This document shows positions 17,439 to 25,833 of a DNA stretch of 52,787 nt, one piece after another. How positions within the stretch are numbered: the stretch's first letter is position 1; each line of letters starts with the position of its first letter. The notes below the pieces were generated by a model that searched no databases, was not told the origin of the DNA, and saw only the letters and a program-made list of their open reading frames with translations. Source of the stretch: Woeseiaceae bacterium (GTDB lineage Bacteria > Pseudomonadota > Gammaproteobacteria > Steroidobacterales > Woeseiaceae); assembly GCA_013042375.1 (NCBI GenBank), contig JABDQH010000048.1, forward strand, positions 1-52,787. Reading direction: 5' to 3'. The position numbers and the translations under genes were made by a program.

Positions 17439-18383
17439 CTACTTGCTCAGTGCGTTGGTGAGCTCCGGGACGGCTGAGTTGAGGTCCCCTGCGAGGCCGA
17501 TGTCGGCCACCTCAAAGATGGGCGCTTCCTCGTCCTTGTTGATCGCAACGATCGTGCCCGCGTCCTTGATGCCAGTGAGGTGCTGAATGGCGCCCGAAAT
17601 ACCGATGGCGATATACAGGTCGGGCGCGATGATCTTGCCCGTCTGGCCGACCTGCATGTCGTTCGCGCAGTAGCCCGCATCGACCGCGGCGCGCGATGCG
17701 CCGACTCCGGCGCCGAGCGTATCGGCGAGCGCGTAGAGCAACTGGAAATTCTCCTCGCTGCCGAAGGCCCGGCCGCCTGCAACGACAGTCGCTGCTGTCT
17801 GCAGGTCGGGACGATCGGAAGCGGCCGATTCAAGCCCGATATAGCGCGTATGTACAGGCAGCTCGGTATCCGCGGACGCGGCTTCGACCGGCGCCGAGCC
17901 GCCTGCGGCCGCTGTCGGCCAGGACGCGACGCGCACCGTCGCAATCAGGACGGTGTCGGGCGGCGCCTCGACCGTGACGATCGCGTTGCCTGCGTAAATA
18001 GGCCGTTTGAAGGTGTGGCTGCCTTCGACGCTCATGATGTCGCTGACCTGGTTGACGCCAAGTAAGGCGGCGACCCGCGGCATCAGGTCGCGACCGAACG
18101 TGGTCGAGGGGCCGAATACGTACGCATAGTCACCGGCTAGAGCGGCAACCTGGGGCGCCAGTATCGCGGCAACCGCGTTCTCGTTCTCGGCACGCTCGAC
18201 GGTCAGCACGCGCGCGATACCGGCTATCTCCGCGGCCTTGGCTGCGATGTCGGCTACGTTTGCTGCGAGGACAACGACGTCAATCTCTGCGCCGTCGATG
18301 GCGGCGGCGCAGCTAACGCACTTGGCCGTGCTCGGGTTGAGGTCCGAACCGTCATGTTCGGCGACGATGAGTATTCTGGCCAT
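17439..18383 (-). CDS. etfA: Electron transfer flavoprotein alpha subunit
   Basis: EtfA is the FAD-binding subunit of the ETF heterodimer, which takes electrons from acyl-CoA dehydrogenases and passes them to ETF-quinone oxidoreductase. The 314 residues have the N-terminal MARILIVAEHDGSDLNPSTAK and the C-terminal FAD domain. In it, VVAGGRAFGSEENFQLLYALAD, GASRAAVDAGY, VGQTGKIIAPDLYIAIGISG and AINKDEEAPIFEVADIG are the usual signature. The start codon overlaps the etfB stop by one base (TAATG), so the two are translationally coupled. Confidence 0.96.
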   Translation of the reverse strand: MARILIVAEHDGSDLNPSTAKCVSCAAAIDGAEIDVVVLAANVADIAAKAAEIAGIARVLTVERAENENAVAAILAPQVAALAGDYAYVFGPSTTFGRDLMPRVAALLGVNQVSDIMSVEGSHTFKRPIYAGNAIVTVEAPPDTVLIATVRVASWPTAAAGGSAPVEAASADTELPVHTRYIGLESAASDRPDLQTAATVVAGGRAFGSEENFQLLYALADTLGAGVGASRAAVDAGYCANDMQVGQTGKIIAPDLYIAIGISGAIQHLTGIKDAGTIVAINKDEEAPIFEVADIGLAGDLNSAVPELTNALSK

Positions 18384-19132
18384 TACACGAGCCCCTTATC
18401 TTTGAGTGCCGCTACGAGTCCGGCGACATCATCGACCATGATCCCGCGCTGTCGGGCCGCGGGGGGTGCATACGAAAGTTCCCTGACCTTTGGCGCGGCT
18501 TCGACACCCAGGTCGGACAGTGCGATTTCGTCGAGCGGTTTCTTCTTCGCCTTCATGATGTCCGGCAGCTTGACGTAGCGTGGTTCATTGAGCCGGAGAT
18601 CCACGGAGATCACGGCGGGCAGGTCGACCTCGATGGTCTCCAGCCCGGCGTCGACCTCGCGGACGACGCGGGCAGTGTCGCCCTCGATGCTGACCCCGGA
18701 GGCGAACGTCGCTTGCGGCCTGTCCCAGAGCGCGGCCAGCATTTGTGCGACCTGACTATTGTCGCCGTCGATCGCCTGTTTGCCGAGCATGACCAGACCG
18801 GCATTCTCCTTCGCCGCGATTGCCTGGAAGACACGCGCGACGCTGAGCGGATCGAGATCTTGATCGACGGCAACCAGGATGGCCCGGTCGGCACCCATCG
18901 CGAGTCCCGTACGCAACTGCTGCTGCGCGTCGGCCGAACCGATGGAGACGGCGATCACCTCGTTCGCATTGCCCGCCTCGCGGATACGCAGCGCCTCCTC
19001 GAGAGCGATCTCGTCAAACGGGTTGATACTCATCTTGACGCCGTCGGTCTCCACGCCGCTGCCGTCACTCCTGACCTGCACACGGACGTTGTAATCAACG
19101 ACACGTTTCAGGCCTACAATGATCTTGTCCAC
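18383..19132 (-). CDS. etfB: Electron transfer flavoprotein beta subunit
   Basis: EtfB is the AMP-binding partner of EtfA. With the GTG start at 19132, preceded by GGGAG at 7-nt spacing, the protein is 249 residues, exactly the usual length. It begins VDKIIVGLKRVVDYNVRV. VKMSINPFDEIALEEALRI, GKQAIDGDNSQVAQMLAAL and the C-terminal KAKKKPLDEI segment are typical. A longer in-frame extension reaching 19456 would run through the divergent sulfurtransferase gene and is rejected. A link to the FadJ-type gene at 42-44 kb is functional inference only. Confidence 0.95.
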   Translation of the reverse strand: MDKIIVGLKRVVDYNVRVQVRSDGSGVETDGVKMSINPFDEIALEEALRIREAGNANEVIAVSIGSADAQQQLRTGLAMGADRAILVAVDQDLDPLSVARVFQAIAAKENAGLVMLGKQAIDGDNSQVAQMLAALWDRPQATFASGVSIEGDTARVVREVDAGLETIEVDLPAVISVDLRLNEPRYVKLPDIMKAKKKPLDEIALSDLGVEAAPKVRELSYAPPAARQRGIMVDDVAGLVAALKDKGLV

Positions 19133-19249
19133 TGCATGCTCCCTGGTTTGCCTGGAGTTGCGGGCGACAGCCCGCGCGCCTGCTATTGTCCAGAACTGCC
19201 TTTCGTTGTACAAGACCGTTTCCCGAGCCTCTCCATGGTTGCGCGCGCA

Positions 19250-20110
19250 ATGCCGGACAATCCCATACTCATTGTCGCAGAAGTACTGCAACGCCATCTC
19301 GACGATCCCGACTGGGCCGTCATAGACGCGCGCTTCGATCTCGCAGATCCGCAGGCCGGACTGCGGCACTACGGGGAGGCTCATATCCCGGGTGCCATTT
19401 ATCTTGATCTCGACGCAGATCTTGCCGGGCCGATCGAGCCAGGTACGGGTCGACACCCGCTGCCCGATGCCGAAAAAGCCGTCGCCAAACTGGAAGCGCG
19501 CGGAATCGGAAGCTCACACCAGCTCGTCGTCTACGATGCGGGTAACGGGGCAGTTGCGGCGCGCGCGTGGTGGGTACTGCGCTGGCTGGGCCACGATGCC
19601 GTCTTCGTTCTGGATGGAGGTTTTGCGCGCTGGCAGAGGCTGGGCTACGCAACGGAGTCCGGCGCCGTGTCGAGGCCCTGGGCGCGATTCCTCGCCGTGC
19701 CGAGAGACGATCTCGTGTTGACCACCGCCGAGCTCGAACGGAATCTCGGGACTATCGAGCGCATGAACCTGCTCGATGCGCGTGATGCGGCCCGTTTTCG
19801 TGGTGAAGTCGAGCCTATCGACCCGGTGGCGGGGCACATCCCGGGCGCGCGTAGCGTGCCGTTCGGCGATTTCGTGGCGGACGACGGTACCTGGCTCGCC
19901 CTCGACGCCCGCCGAAAACGCCTCCTCGACGCGCTGGGCGGCAAGGATGACGCTGCATGGAGTGTCATGTGCGGATCGGGCGTCACGGCCTGTCACCTGG
20001 CCATCACGGGCGTCGAAGCCGGTTTGCCGGAGCCGCGCTTATACGTGGGCTCCTGGAGCGAATGGATTCGAGACCCGCAGCGCCCGGTCGCTACGGGAAG
20101 CGAACCCTGA
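19250..20110 (+). CDS. sseA: 3-mercaptopyruvate/thiosulfate sulfurtransferase
   Basis: The 286-residue protein has two rhodanese domains (about 1-140 and 155-280). The catalytic Cys241 in CGSGVTACHL gives the active loop CGSGVT, characteristic of mercaptopyruvate sulfurtransferases rather than the CRKGVT loop of thiosulfate-type rhodanese. It would transfer sulfane sulfur to thiophilic acceptors in the cytoplasm. An in-frame ATG at 19235 would add five residues; neither start has a strong ribosome-binding site. It is divergent from etfB, sharing about 120 bp of upstream DNA. Confidence 0.9.
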   Translation: MPDNPILIVAEVLQRHLDDPDWAVIDARFDLADPQAGLRHYGEAHIPGAIYLDLDADLAGPIEPGTGRHPLPDAEKAVAKLEARGIGSSHQLVVYDAGNGAVAARAWWVLRWLGHDAVFVLDGGFARWQRLGYATESGAVSRPWARFLAVPRDDLVLTTAELERNLGTIERMNLLDARDAARFRGEVEPIDPVAGHIPGARSVPFGDFVADDGTWLALDARRKRLLDALGGKDDAAWSVMCGSGVTACHLAITGVEAGLPEPRLYVGSWSEWIRDPQRPVATGSEP

Positions 20111-20234
20111 ATGGCGCCGGCTGCGTTGCGGAACAGCGTAAACTTTCGCTGTCCACGTGGTCTAAAATGACGGCACAGCTCGGACATAACGCAAATTTGG
20201 TCGCGCAGGTACAATATTCAAATAGAGCAAAAAA

Positions 20235-20705
20235 ATGACGTTAAAACATTGGATTACGCTGTTCTTCTTATGTGCAATGTTAGGTTGTGCGGCGGCGCCC
20301 GAAGGCGATGACGAGGGAAATCGGCGGGCTGACGATTGCATCCATGAGCCAAGTATCCGAGGATACAAGGTACTGGATGAGAAGAACCTGATCATCGAAG
20401 CAGGTGCCGGTCGTGCGTATCACGTGGTGTTGTCTCGACGCGCATTCGGACTCCGGACGACCTGGCAGATTGCCTTCGATGCGCCGACCAGCCGCGTTTG
20501 CGAACGCTTTGGCTCGGTCGTGTTCAGGGGCGATATGGGTACCGAATCGATCCGCATCGACTCGATCCGCCTGCTGACCGCAGAGGAAGAAGAAGACCTG
20601 CTCATCACATTCGGCAAGAAAGAGCCGGAAATCGAAATCACGCCAGAGCCTCGGGAAGTTGAGGGCGCTGACGTAGAAGAGCTGGACCCGGACGCCAGCG
20701 AGTAA
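20235..20705 (+). CDS. Small predicted lipoprotein, DUF6491-like
   Basis: The 156-residue protein has a signal peptide with a lipobox (AMLGC, Cys18), so it should be lipid-anchored in the envelope. The body (DDCIHEPSIRGYKVLDEKNLIIEAG) resembles DUF6491-type small lipoproteins as I remember them, and the last 40 residues are acidic and proline-containing. Function is unknown. A TACAAT -10-like sequence lies at 20210-20215. The gene is followed by a strong terminator, so it is probably monocistronic. Confidence 0.75.
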   Translation: MTLKHWITLFFLCAMLGCAAAPEGDDEGNRRADDCIHEPSIRGYKVLDEKNLIIEAGAGRAYHVVLSRRAFGLRTTWQIAFDAPTSRVCERFGSVVFRGDMGTESIRIDSIRLLTAEEEEDLLITFGKKEPEIEITPEPREVEGADVEELDPDASE

Positions 20706-20751
20706 TCAAAGGCGACCGCGTCACGCAATCCGCAATCTCCGTGCGGACCCA

Positions 20752-20784
20752 CCCGGCCGACGCCTTGCGTCGGCCGGGTTTTTT
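20752..20784 (+). terminator. Rho-independent terminator
   Basis: CCCGGCCGACGC (20752-20763) pairs perfectly with GCGTCGGCCGGG (20767-20778) around a 3-nt loop and is followed by TTTTTT. It ends the small lipoprotein transcript and insulates the CoA-transferase gene that starts 32 nt further on. Confidence 0.95.
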
Positions 20785-20815
20785 AATGGGCCGGATTCGG
20801 TAAGCTTGGGAGGCT

Positions 20816-22015
20816 ATGGACAGCTTGCTAAGCGATATCCGGGTACTGGACCTGAGCCGCGTGCTGGCGGGCCCCTGGGCTACCCAGCTACTCGGTGATT
20901 TCGGCGCCGACGTCGTGAAGATCGAACGGCCGGGCTGCGGGGACGATACGCGCCAGTGGGGTCCGCCGTGGCTGGGCACCGAATCGGCCTATTTTCTTTC
21001 CGCGAACCGCAATAAACGATCCGTGACCGTCGATCTTAGTTGCGGCGCGGGACAGCGCGTGATTCGCGAACTCGCCGCAGGCGCGGACGTCCTGGTCGAG
21101 AACTTCAGGGTGGGGACGCTGCAGCGATACGGTCTCGACCCGGACGAACTCATGGAACGTAATCCCCGGCTCATCGTCTGTTCGATATCGGCATTCGGAC
21201 AGGATAGCAGTCGCGCGGATGAGCCCGGGTATGACGCAATGATCCAGGCGTCGGGCGGGCTCATGAGTATTACGGGTTCGGCCGCCGCAGAGGGCGGCGG
21301 CCCGCAGAAAGTCGGTGTCGCGATAGCCGACATCATGGCGGGCATGTACGCGGCGAATGCGGTGCTGGCCGCCCTGTACGCACGCGGGCAGAGCGGACGC
21401 GGCAAGCGTATCGACGTGCCGCTGTACGACAGCCAGGTGGCCTGGCTGGCCAACCAGGCCATGAACTACCTGGTAGGCGGCGAAGTTCCCGCGCGCCTCG
21501 GAACGGCGCACCCGAATCTCGTGCCTTACCAGGCCTTTGCGACCCGCGACGGCGACCTGATGCTGGCCGTCGGCAACGACCAACAATTCGAGGCCTGCAT
21601 GCGGTGCCTTGGCTGTGAGGATCTTGCCCGTGACGCTCGATTCGATAGCAATGCGCGTCGCGTTGCCAACAGAGACCAACTCGTCGCAATCATCGCCGGA
21701 CGTCTTGCGCAGGGAACGACGGCCGACTGGCTGGCGAGCTTCGCGGCGGCAGGCGTACCGGCAGGACCGGTTAACGACATCGGCGAAGTACTGGGGAACG
21801 CGTACGCCAGTGAACGCGGCTTCGTGCGCCACGGCAGGAACCGGGCCGGTGCGGACGTGCCAATGGTCGCTAACCCAGTTGACTTCGGGGCGACACCGGT
21901 CGCGGGCTATCGGGCGCCGCCATTGCTCGGCGAACACACGGATGAGGTATTGCGCGAGTGGTTAGGTTACTCTGCGCAGGACATCGACGCGCTCCGCCTC
22001 GAGGAAGCGATCTAG
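20816..22015 (+). CDS. Family III CoA-transferase (CaiB/BaiF type)
   Basis: The 399-residue enzyme moves CoA between carboxylic acids. Family marks are the N-terminal IRVLDLSRVLAGPWATQLLGDFGADVVKIE-like start (seen at residues 8-37), the PGYD motif at 137-140, the probable catalytic Asp172 in VGVAIADIMAG, and GRGKRIDVPLYDSQ. The sequence resembles succinyl-CoA:dicarboxylate transferases (glutarate- or mesaconate-type), but the substrate cannot be fixed from sequence. GGGAGG precedes the ATG. alaA follows after 21 nt, so the two may share a message. Confidence 0.9.
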   Translation: MDSLLSDIRVLDLSRVLAGPWATQLLGDFGADVVKIERPGCGDDTRQWGPPWLGTESAYFLSANRNKRSVTVDLSCGAGQRVIRELAAGADVLVENFRVGTLQRYGLDPDELMERNPRLIVCSISAFGQDSSRADEPGYDAMIQASGGLMSITGSAAAEGGGPQKVGVAIADIMAGMYAANAVLAALYARGQSGRGKRIDVPLYDSQVAWLANQAMNYLVGGEVPARLGTAHPNLVPYQAFATRDGDLMLAVGNDQQFEACMRCLGCEDLARDARFDSNARRVANRDQLVAIIAGRLAQGTTADWLASFAAAGVPAGPVNDIGEVLGNAYASERGFVRHGRNRAGADVPMVANPVDFGATPVAGYRAPPLLGEHTDEVLREWLGYSAQDIDALRLEEAI

Positions 22016-22036
22016 ACCTACTTTTCGGTTATCCGT

Positions 22037-23251
22037 ATGGACCAGCACATTCAGACCAGCGCCGTGCTCGCGGACGTGCGATACGAGATACGCGGGCAAC
22101 TGGCGAACCATGCCATGGAACTCGAAAAGCGCGGTTATGAGATTATCTCGCTGAACATCGGCAACCCGGGTGTATTCGGATTTCGCACGCCCGAGACGAT
22201 GCGTCTCGCGATGATCGAGAACCTGGCGCAGGCGGAACCTTACTGCCACCAGCAGGGCATCTTCCCGGCACGCGAGGCCGTCGTCATGCAGCAACAGGAC
22301 CGCGGCGTACTCGACGTTACCGCCGACGAGGTCTTCATCGGCAACGGTGTCAGTGAACTCATCGACCTGTCGTTACGCGCGCTGTTGAATCCCGGCGACG
22401 AGGTACTGGTGCCGAGTCCGGATTACCCGCTGTGGAGCGCCGCCGTTGCGCTCAACGGCGGCAAAGCCGTGCACTATCGATGCCGCCGCGAAAACGCATT
22501 CGTACCGCATGCAGCAGACCTTGAAAAACTGGTATCGCCGCGCACGCGCGCTATCGTCATCATCAACCCGAACAATCCGAGCGGCGCGGTCTATGACCAC
22601 GATACGCTTGCCGACATCGTGGCTGTCGCGGAGAAACACGGCCTCGTCATCATGGGGGACGAGATCTACGACCAGATGGTGTACGACGAGGCCGAGTTCG
22701 TGCCGTTGGCGACACTCGTCAAGAACACCGTCTGCCTTACGTTCTCGGGGCTGTCCAAGGTCTATCGCGCGTGCGGCTACCGCGTCGGCTGGTGCGTATT
22801 CAGCGGCGATATCGATAGTGCGCGGGAGTATATCCACGGTATGGAGCTGCTGGCGGCGCTGCGCCTGTGCAGCAACGTACCGGGACAATGGGCCGTGCAA
22901 ACTGCCCTGGGCGGTTTCCAGAGCATTCGCGACCTCGTGGCGCCTGGCGGGCGCCTGTATCAGTCGCGGCAGGCGATCGTCGATCGCGTCGCGGCGAGCG
23001 ACAACCTCACTGTGCATAAACCAATGGGCGCGATGTATGCGTTCGTCCAGTTGGCACCGCGATTCGACGGGGTGCTGGACGACCAGGCATTCGCGCTCGA
23101 ACTGCTCGAGAAATATCATGTGCTCGTGGCCCCGGGCAGCAGTTTCAACACCATCTATACCGATCACTTCCGCGTTACGACGCTTCCCGATACCGATACG
23201 ATCGACGTCGTTTTTGATCGCATCGAGGATTGCCTCGCGCAGCACGTCTGA
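22037..23251 (+). CDS. alaA: Alanine-synthesising aminotransferase (AlaA type)
   Basis: The 404-residue, fold-type I PLP enzyme closely follows E. coli AlaA along its whole length. It has LNIGNPGVFGF, IGNGVSELIDL, VPSPDYPLWSAAVAL, IINPNNPSGAVY and the PLP lysine, Lys241, in FSGLSKVYR. It would transfer an amino group from glutamate to pyruvate to make alanine. The stop is 2 nt before the start of the following nuclease gene, a spacing that implies cotranscription although the functions are unrelated. Confidence 0.93.
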   Translation: MDQHIQTSAVLADVRYEIRGQLANHAMELEKRGYEIISLNIGNPGVFGFRTPETMRLAMIENLAQAEPYCHQQGIFPAREAVVMQQQDRGVLDVTADEVFIGNGVSELIDLSLRALLNPGDEVLVPSPDYPLWSAAVALNGGKAVHYRCRRENAFVPHAADLEKLVSPRTRAIVIINPNNPSGAVYDHDTLADIVAVAEKHGLVIMGDEIYDQMVYDEAEFVPLATLVKNTVCLTFSGLSKVYRACGYRVGWCVFSGDIDSAREYIHGMELLAALRLCSNVPGQWAVQTALGGFQSIRDLVAPGGRLYQSRQAIVDRVAASDNLTVHKPMGAMYAFVQLAPRFDGVLDDQAFALELLEKYHVLVAPGSSFNTIYTDHFRVTTLPDTDTIDVVFDRIEDCLAQHV

Positions 23252-23253
23252 CA

Positions 23254-25833
23254 ATGTACGACTGGCTGCAGGCTGCGCTCGAGAACGACAGCACAATCGT
23301 CACGGCCAACCGGCGCCTGGCGCGGGAATTGAGGAAAGCCTGGAGCGCCCAGCAGGTGGCGCGCGGCGCGGCCGCATGGAAAACGCCCGAGATCCGGTCC
23401 TGGCAGGGGTGGCTTGCCGCACTCGTTGCCGATGCCGGCAGCGCTACGGACCTGCCGACGCGCATCAACGCCCACCAGAGCCAGGTGCTGTGGGAACACT
23501 GCCTGCGTAAGGAGATCGGTGACGACATCACCGGCCTGCCTGCCATCGGGCGCCTTGCGCGCGATACCTGGCAGCGGCTCGCAGACGCGCGCGTTTCTAT
23601 CCGCGACGTTGCGCGCTCGGCCCGTTCACAGGATCAGCGCCTGTATGCGGCCGCGGCCGGACGCTATCTTGCGGTACTCGAAAACGAGGCATGGGTCGAC
23701 GACGCAGGCCTTGCGGCACTGGCGCTCGATCTGGTTGCGGCCGGGCGAGTCTCACCGGGCAGGCGATTCCTGTTTGCCGGCTTCGATCGCAACCGCCCCT
23801 CGATGACCGCGCTGCAGGCCGCGCTGCGGGATGCCGGTTGTGAGGTAGCGGAACAGCCGGCAGCCGACTATGGCGCGGCACCTGTCATGCATGAATTCGA
23901 ACAGCGTGACGCGGAGTTGCGTGCCGCCGGTGCCTGGGCGAGGACGGTACTCGACGCGCGGCCCGAGGCGCGCATTGCCATCGTGGCGCCGAGTCTCGAG
24001 CAATCGGGCAGGCGTGACCTGCGACTCGTACGAGAAGGCTTCGTGCCCGGATGGCAGTACGGCCCCGCCTCGCTGCGTGACGCCGTCAACGTTACCTTCG
24101 GCCAGCGTCTGAGCGACTACCCGGCCGTGGGGATCGCGCTGCTCGCATTACGCTGGCTCGTCGGCGACCTTTCGGCTCGCGAAGTCGCGCGATTGTTGCA
24201 GTCTCCTCTGACCGGCGTCGGCGAACGGCATGGTCGCAGCCGCCTTGAATTGCGGCTACGCCAGCTACCGGACCGCGCGTGGTCGCCGTCGATGCTGACG
24301 TCCGCGCTGCGCGGCGCGAACGAAGCACCCGATGCCGGTGACTGGCTGACCATCATCGCGGCGTTTAGCAAACGGCGGCGCGAATTGCCGAGATCTGCGG
24401 CGCCTTCGGAATGGGTCGTGATCCTCGACGAGTGCCTGGCGCGGCTTGGCTGGCCCGGCCCCGAAGCCCGCAGCAGCGACGCTTACCAGCTCGTCAACCG
24501 TTGGCGGGAACTGCTCAACGATTTCGCGCGCCTCGACATCGTCGCCTCGTCGATGACTGCGCGAACCGCCATCAGCCGCCTCGAGCAAATGGCCGCGGAC
24601 ACGGTGTTCCAGCCCGAGAACCGCAATCCGGCCGTGCAACTCATGGGCGCGCTCGAGGCGTCGGGCGAGGAATTCGACGCCGTCTGGCTGGCCGGCATGA
24701 CGGCCGCCAACTGGCCTCCGCCCGGGACTCCGACCCCGCTGGTCTCGCGCACCCTGCAGATAGAACGCGGTATGCCGGACGCCACCCCGGCCGATACACG
24801 GGACTGGGCCGAGGCGACACTGCAGCGTTTGTCGGGCTCCGCCCCCGTCGTCGTCTGCAGTTATGCGCTCGTCGACGAAGACGTCGAACAGGTTGCCAGC
24901 GATCTGCTCGGCGACTTCGAGCGCATCGAGGCACCGCCGGACACGGGATGGCAGGCGAGCTCCCTCGTGGGGCAGGGTGAGGTGCGGCGGATCGATGATG
25001 AAGTGCCGCCGGTAACGAGCGAGACGATATTCGGTGGCGCCGGTACGGTGCAGCAACAACTGTCGGAGCCGTTCTCGGCGTTTGCCTTCGGTCGCCTGGG
25101 CGCACGCGTTCTTGAACGCCAGGCACTCGGCGTGCCGGCTGTGCTGCGCGGCAATCTCGTGCACGAGACGATGTTTCGCCTCTACCACGACCTGCCAACG
25201 GCCGATACGGTTCGCGCGGCGAGCGACGATGAGGTGAGGGCGGCAGCAAGCGAAGCGGCCGATGGTGCGCTGCGGCGGCACCTGCGCAACAGCGGGCCGG
25301 TGCTGGCCCAGCTGCTGCAACTCGAGCGCGACCGGATTGTCGAGCTTGTGACGTCTTTCATCGGCAAGGACGGCGAACGCGACGAGTTCCAGGTGGAGGC
25401 GCTCGAGGGGGAGCTCGAGTTCCGGCGCGGCCCCCTGCGCCTGCAACTGCGCTTCGATCGCATCGATCGGTTTGCCGACGGCAGCATCGGGATCATCGAT
25501 TACAAGACCGGCGCCGCCCGGACCTTGCTGCTGCGCGACGGCACGGTCAAGGAGGCGCAGCTGTTCGTATACGCGATGGCATCGGACGAGCCCGTCGCGA
25601 TGCTGGCGCTCGCCAACCTCGACGCTCGCGAAACGGGCTTCAGCGGCGCGGGCCGCGGCTTCACCGACGAGGCGCAATGGCCGGGCCTGCTCGCCGCGAT
25701 TGGCGCTGAGATTGTGGCGGCCTGCGATGATCTCGTCGCGGGGGACGTACGCATCGTGGCCGAGCAGGGCGCCGCCAGGGCACGCGGCCTCAATGTTCTA
25801 AGCCGCTACACGGAGCTGCGCCGTGGCGAGTGA
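23254..25833 (+). CDS. AddB-like DNA repair nuclease (PD-(D/E)XK family)
   Basis: This 859-residue protein matches the proteobacterial DNA-repair family related to AddB and found beside an AddA/RecB-like helicase, as here. The N-terminal two thirds is an inactivated helicase-like region (a Walker-like VTANRRLARELRKAW at about 20-35). The C-terminal nuclease domain carries the RFDRIDRFADGSIGIIDYKTG active-site block near residue 750. Oddly, the cysteines that normally hold an iron-sulfur staple around this domain seem missing (EPFSAFA near 610 and GLNVLSRYTELRRGE at the end). I start it at ATG 23254, just after the alaA stop. Confidence 0.88.
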   Translation: MYDWLQAALENDSTIVTANRRLARELRKAWSAQQVARGAAAWKTPEIRSWQGWLAALVADAGSATDLPTRINAHQSQVLWEHCLRKEIGDDITGLPAIGRLARDTWQRLADARVSIRDVARSARSQDQRLYAAAAGRYLAVLENEAWVDDAGLAALALDLVAAGRVSPGRRFLFAGFDRNRPSMTALQAALRDAGCEVAEQPAADYGAAPVMHEFEQRDAELRAAGAWARTVLDARPEARIAIVAPSLEQSGRRDLRLVREGFVPGWQYGPASLRDAVNVTFGQRLSDYPAVGIALLALRWLVGDLSAREVARLLQSPLTGVGERHGRSRLELRLRQLPDRAWSPSMLTSALRGANEAPDAGDWLTIIAAFSKRRRELPRSAAPSEWVVILDECLARLGWPGPEARSSDAYQLVNRWRELLNDFARLDIVASSMTARTAISRLEQMAADTVFQPENRNPAVQLMGALEASGEEFDAVWLAGMTAANWPPPGTPTPLVSRTLQIERGMPDATPADTRDWAEATLQRLSGSAPVVVCSYALVDEDVEQVASDLLGDFERIEAPPDTGWQASSLVGQGEVRRIDDEVPPVTSETIFGGAGTVQQQLSEPFSAFAFGRLGARVLERQALGVPAVLRGNLVHETMFRLYHDLPTADTVRAASDDEVRAAASEAADGALRRHLRNSGPVLAQLLQLERDRIVELVTSFIGKDGERDEFQVEALEGELEFRRGPLRLQLRFDRIDRFADGSIGIIDYKTGAARTLLLRDGTVKEAQLFVYAMASDEPVAMLALANLDARETGFSGAGRGFTDEAQWPGLLAAIGAEIVAACDDLVAGDVRIVAEQGAARARGLNVLSRYTELRRGE

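Noticed and set aside
24265-25677. A 470-codon minus-strand frame opposite the AddB-like gene
   Set aside because: Antisense shadow caused by high GC; the plus frame has nuclease motifs and fits the operon.
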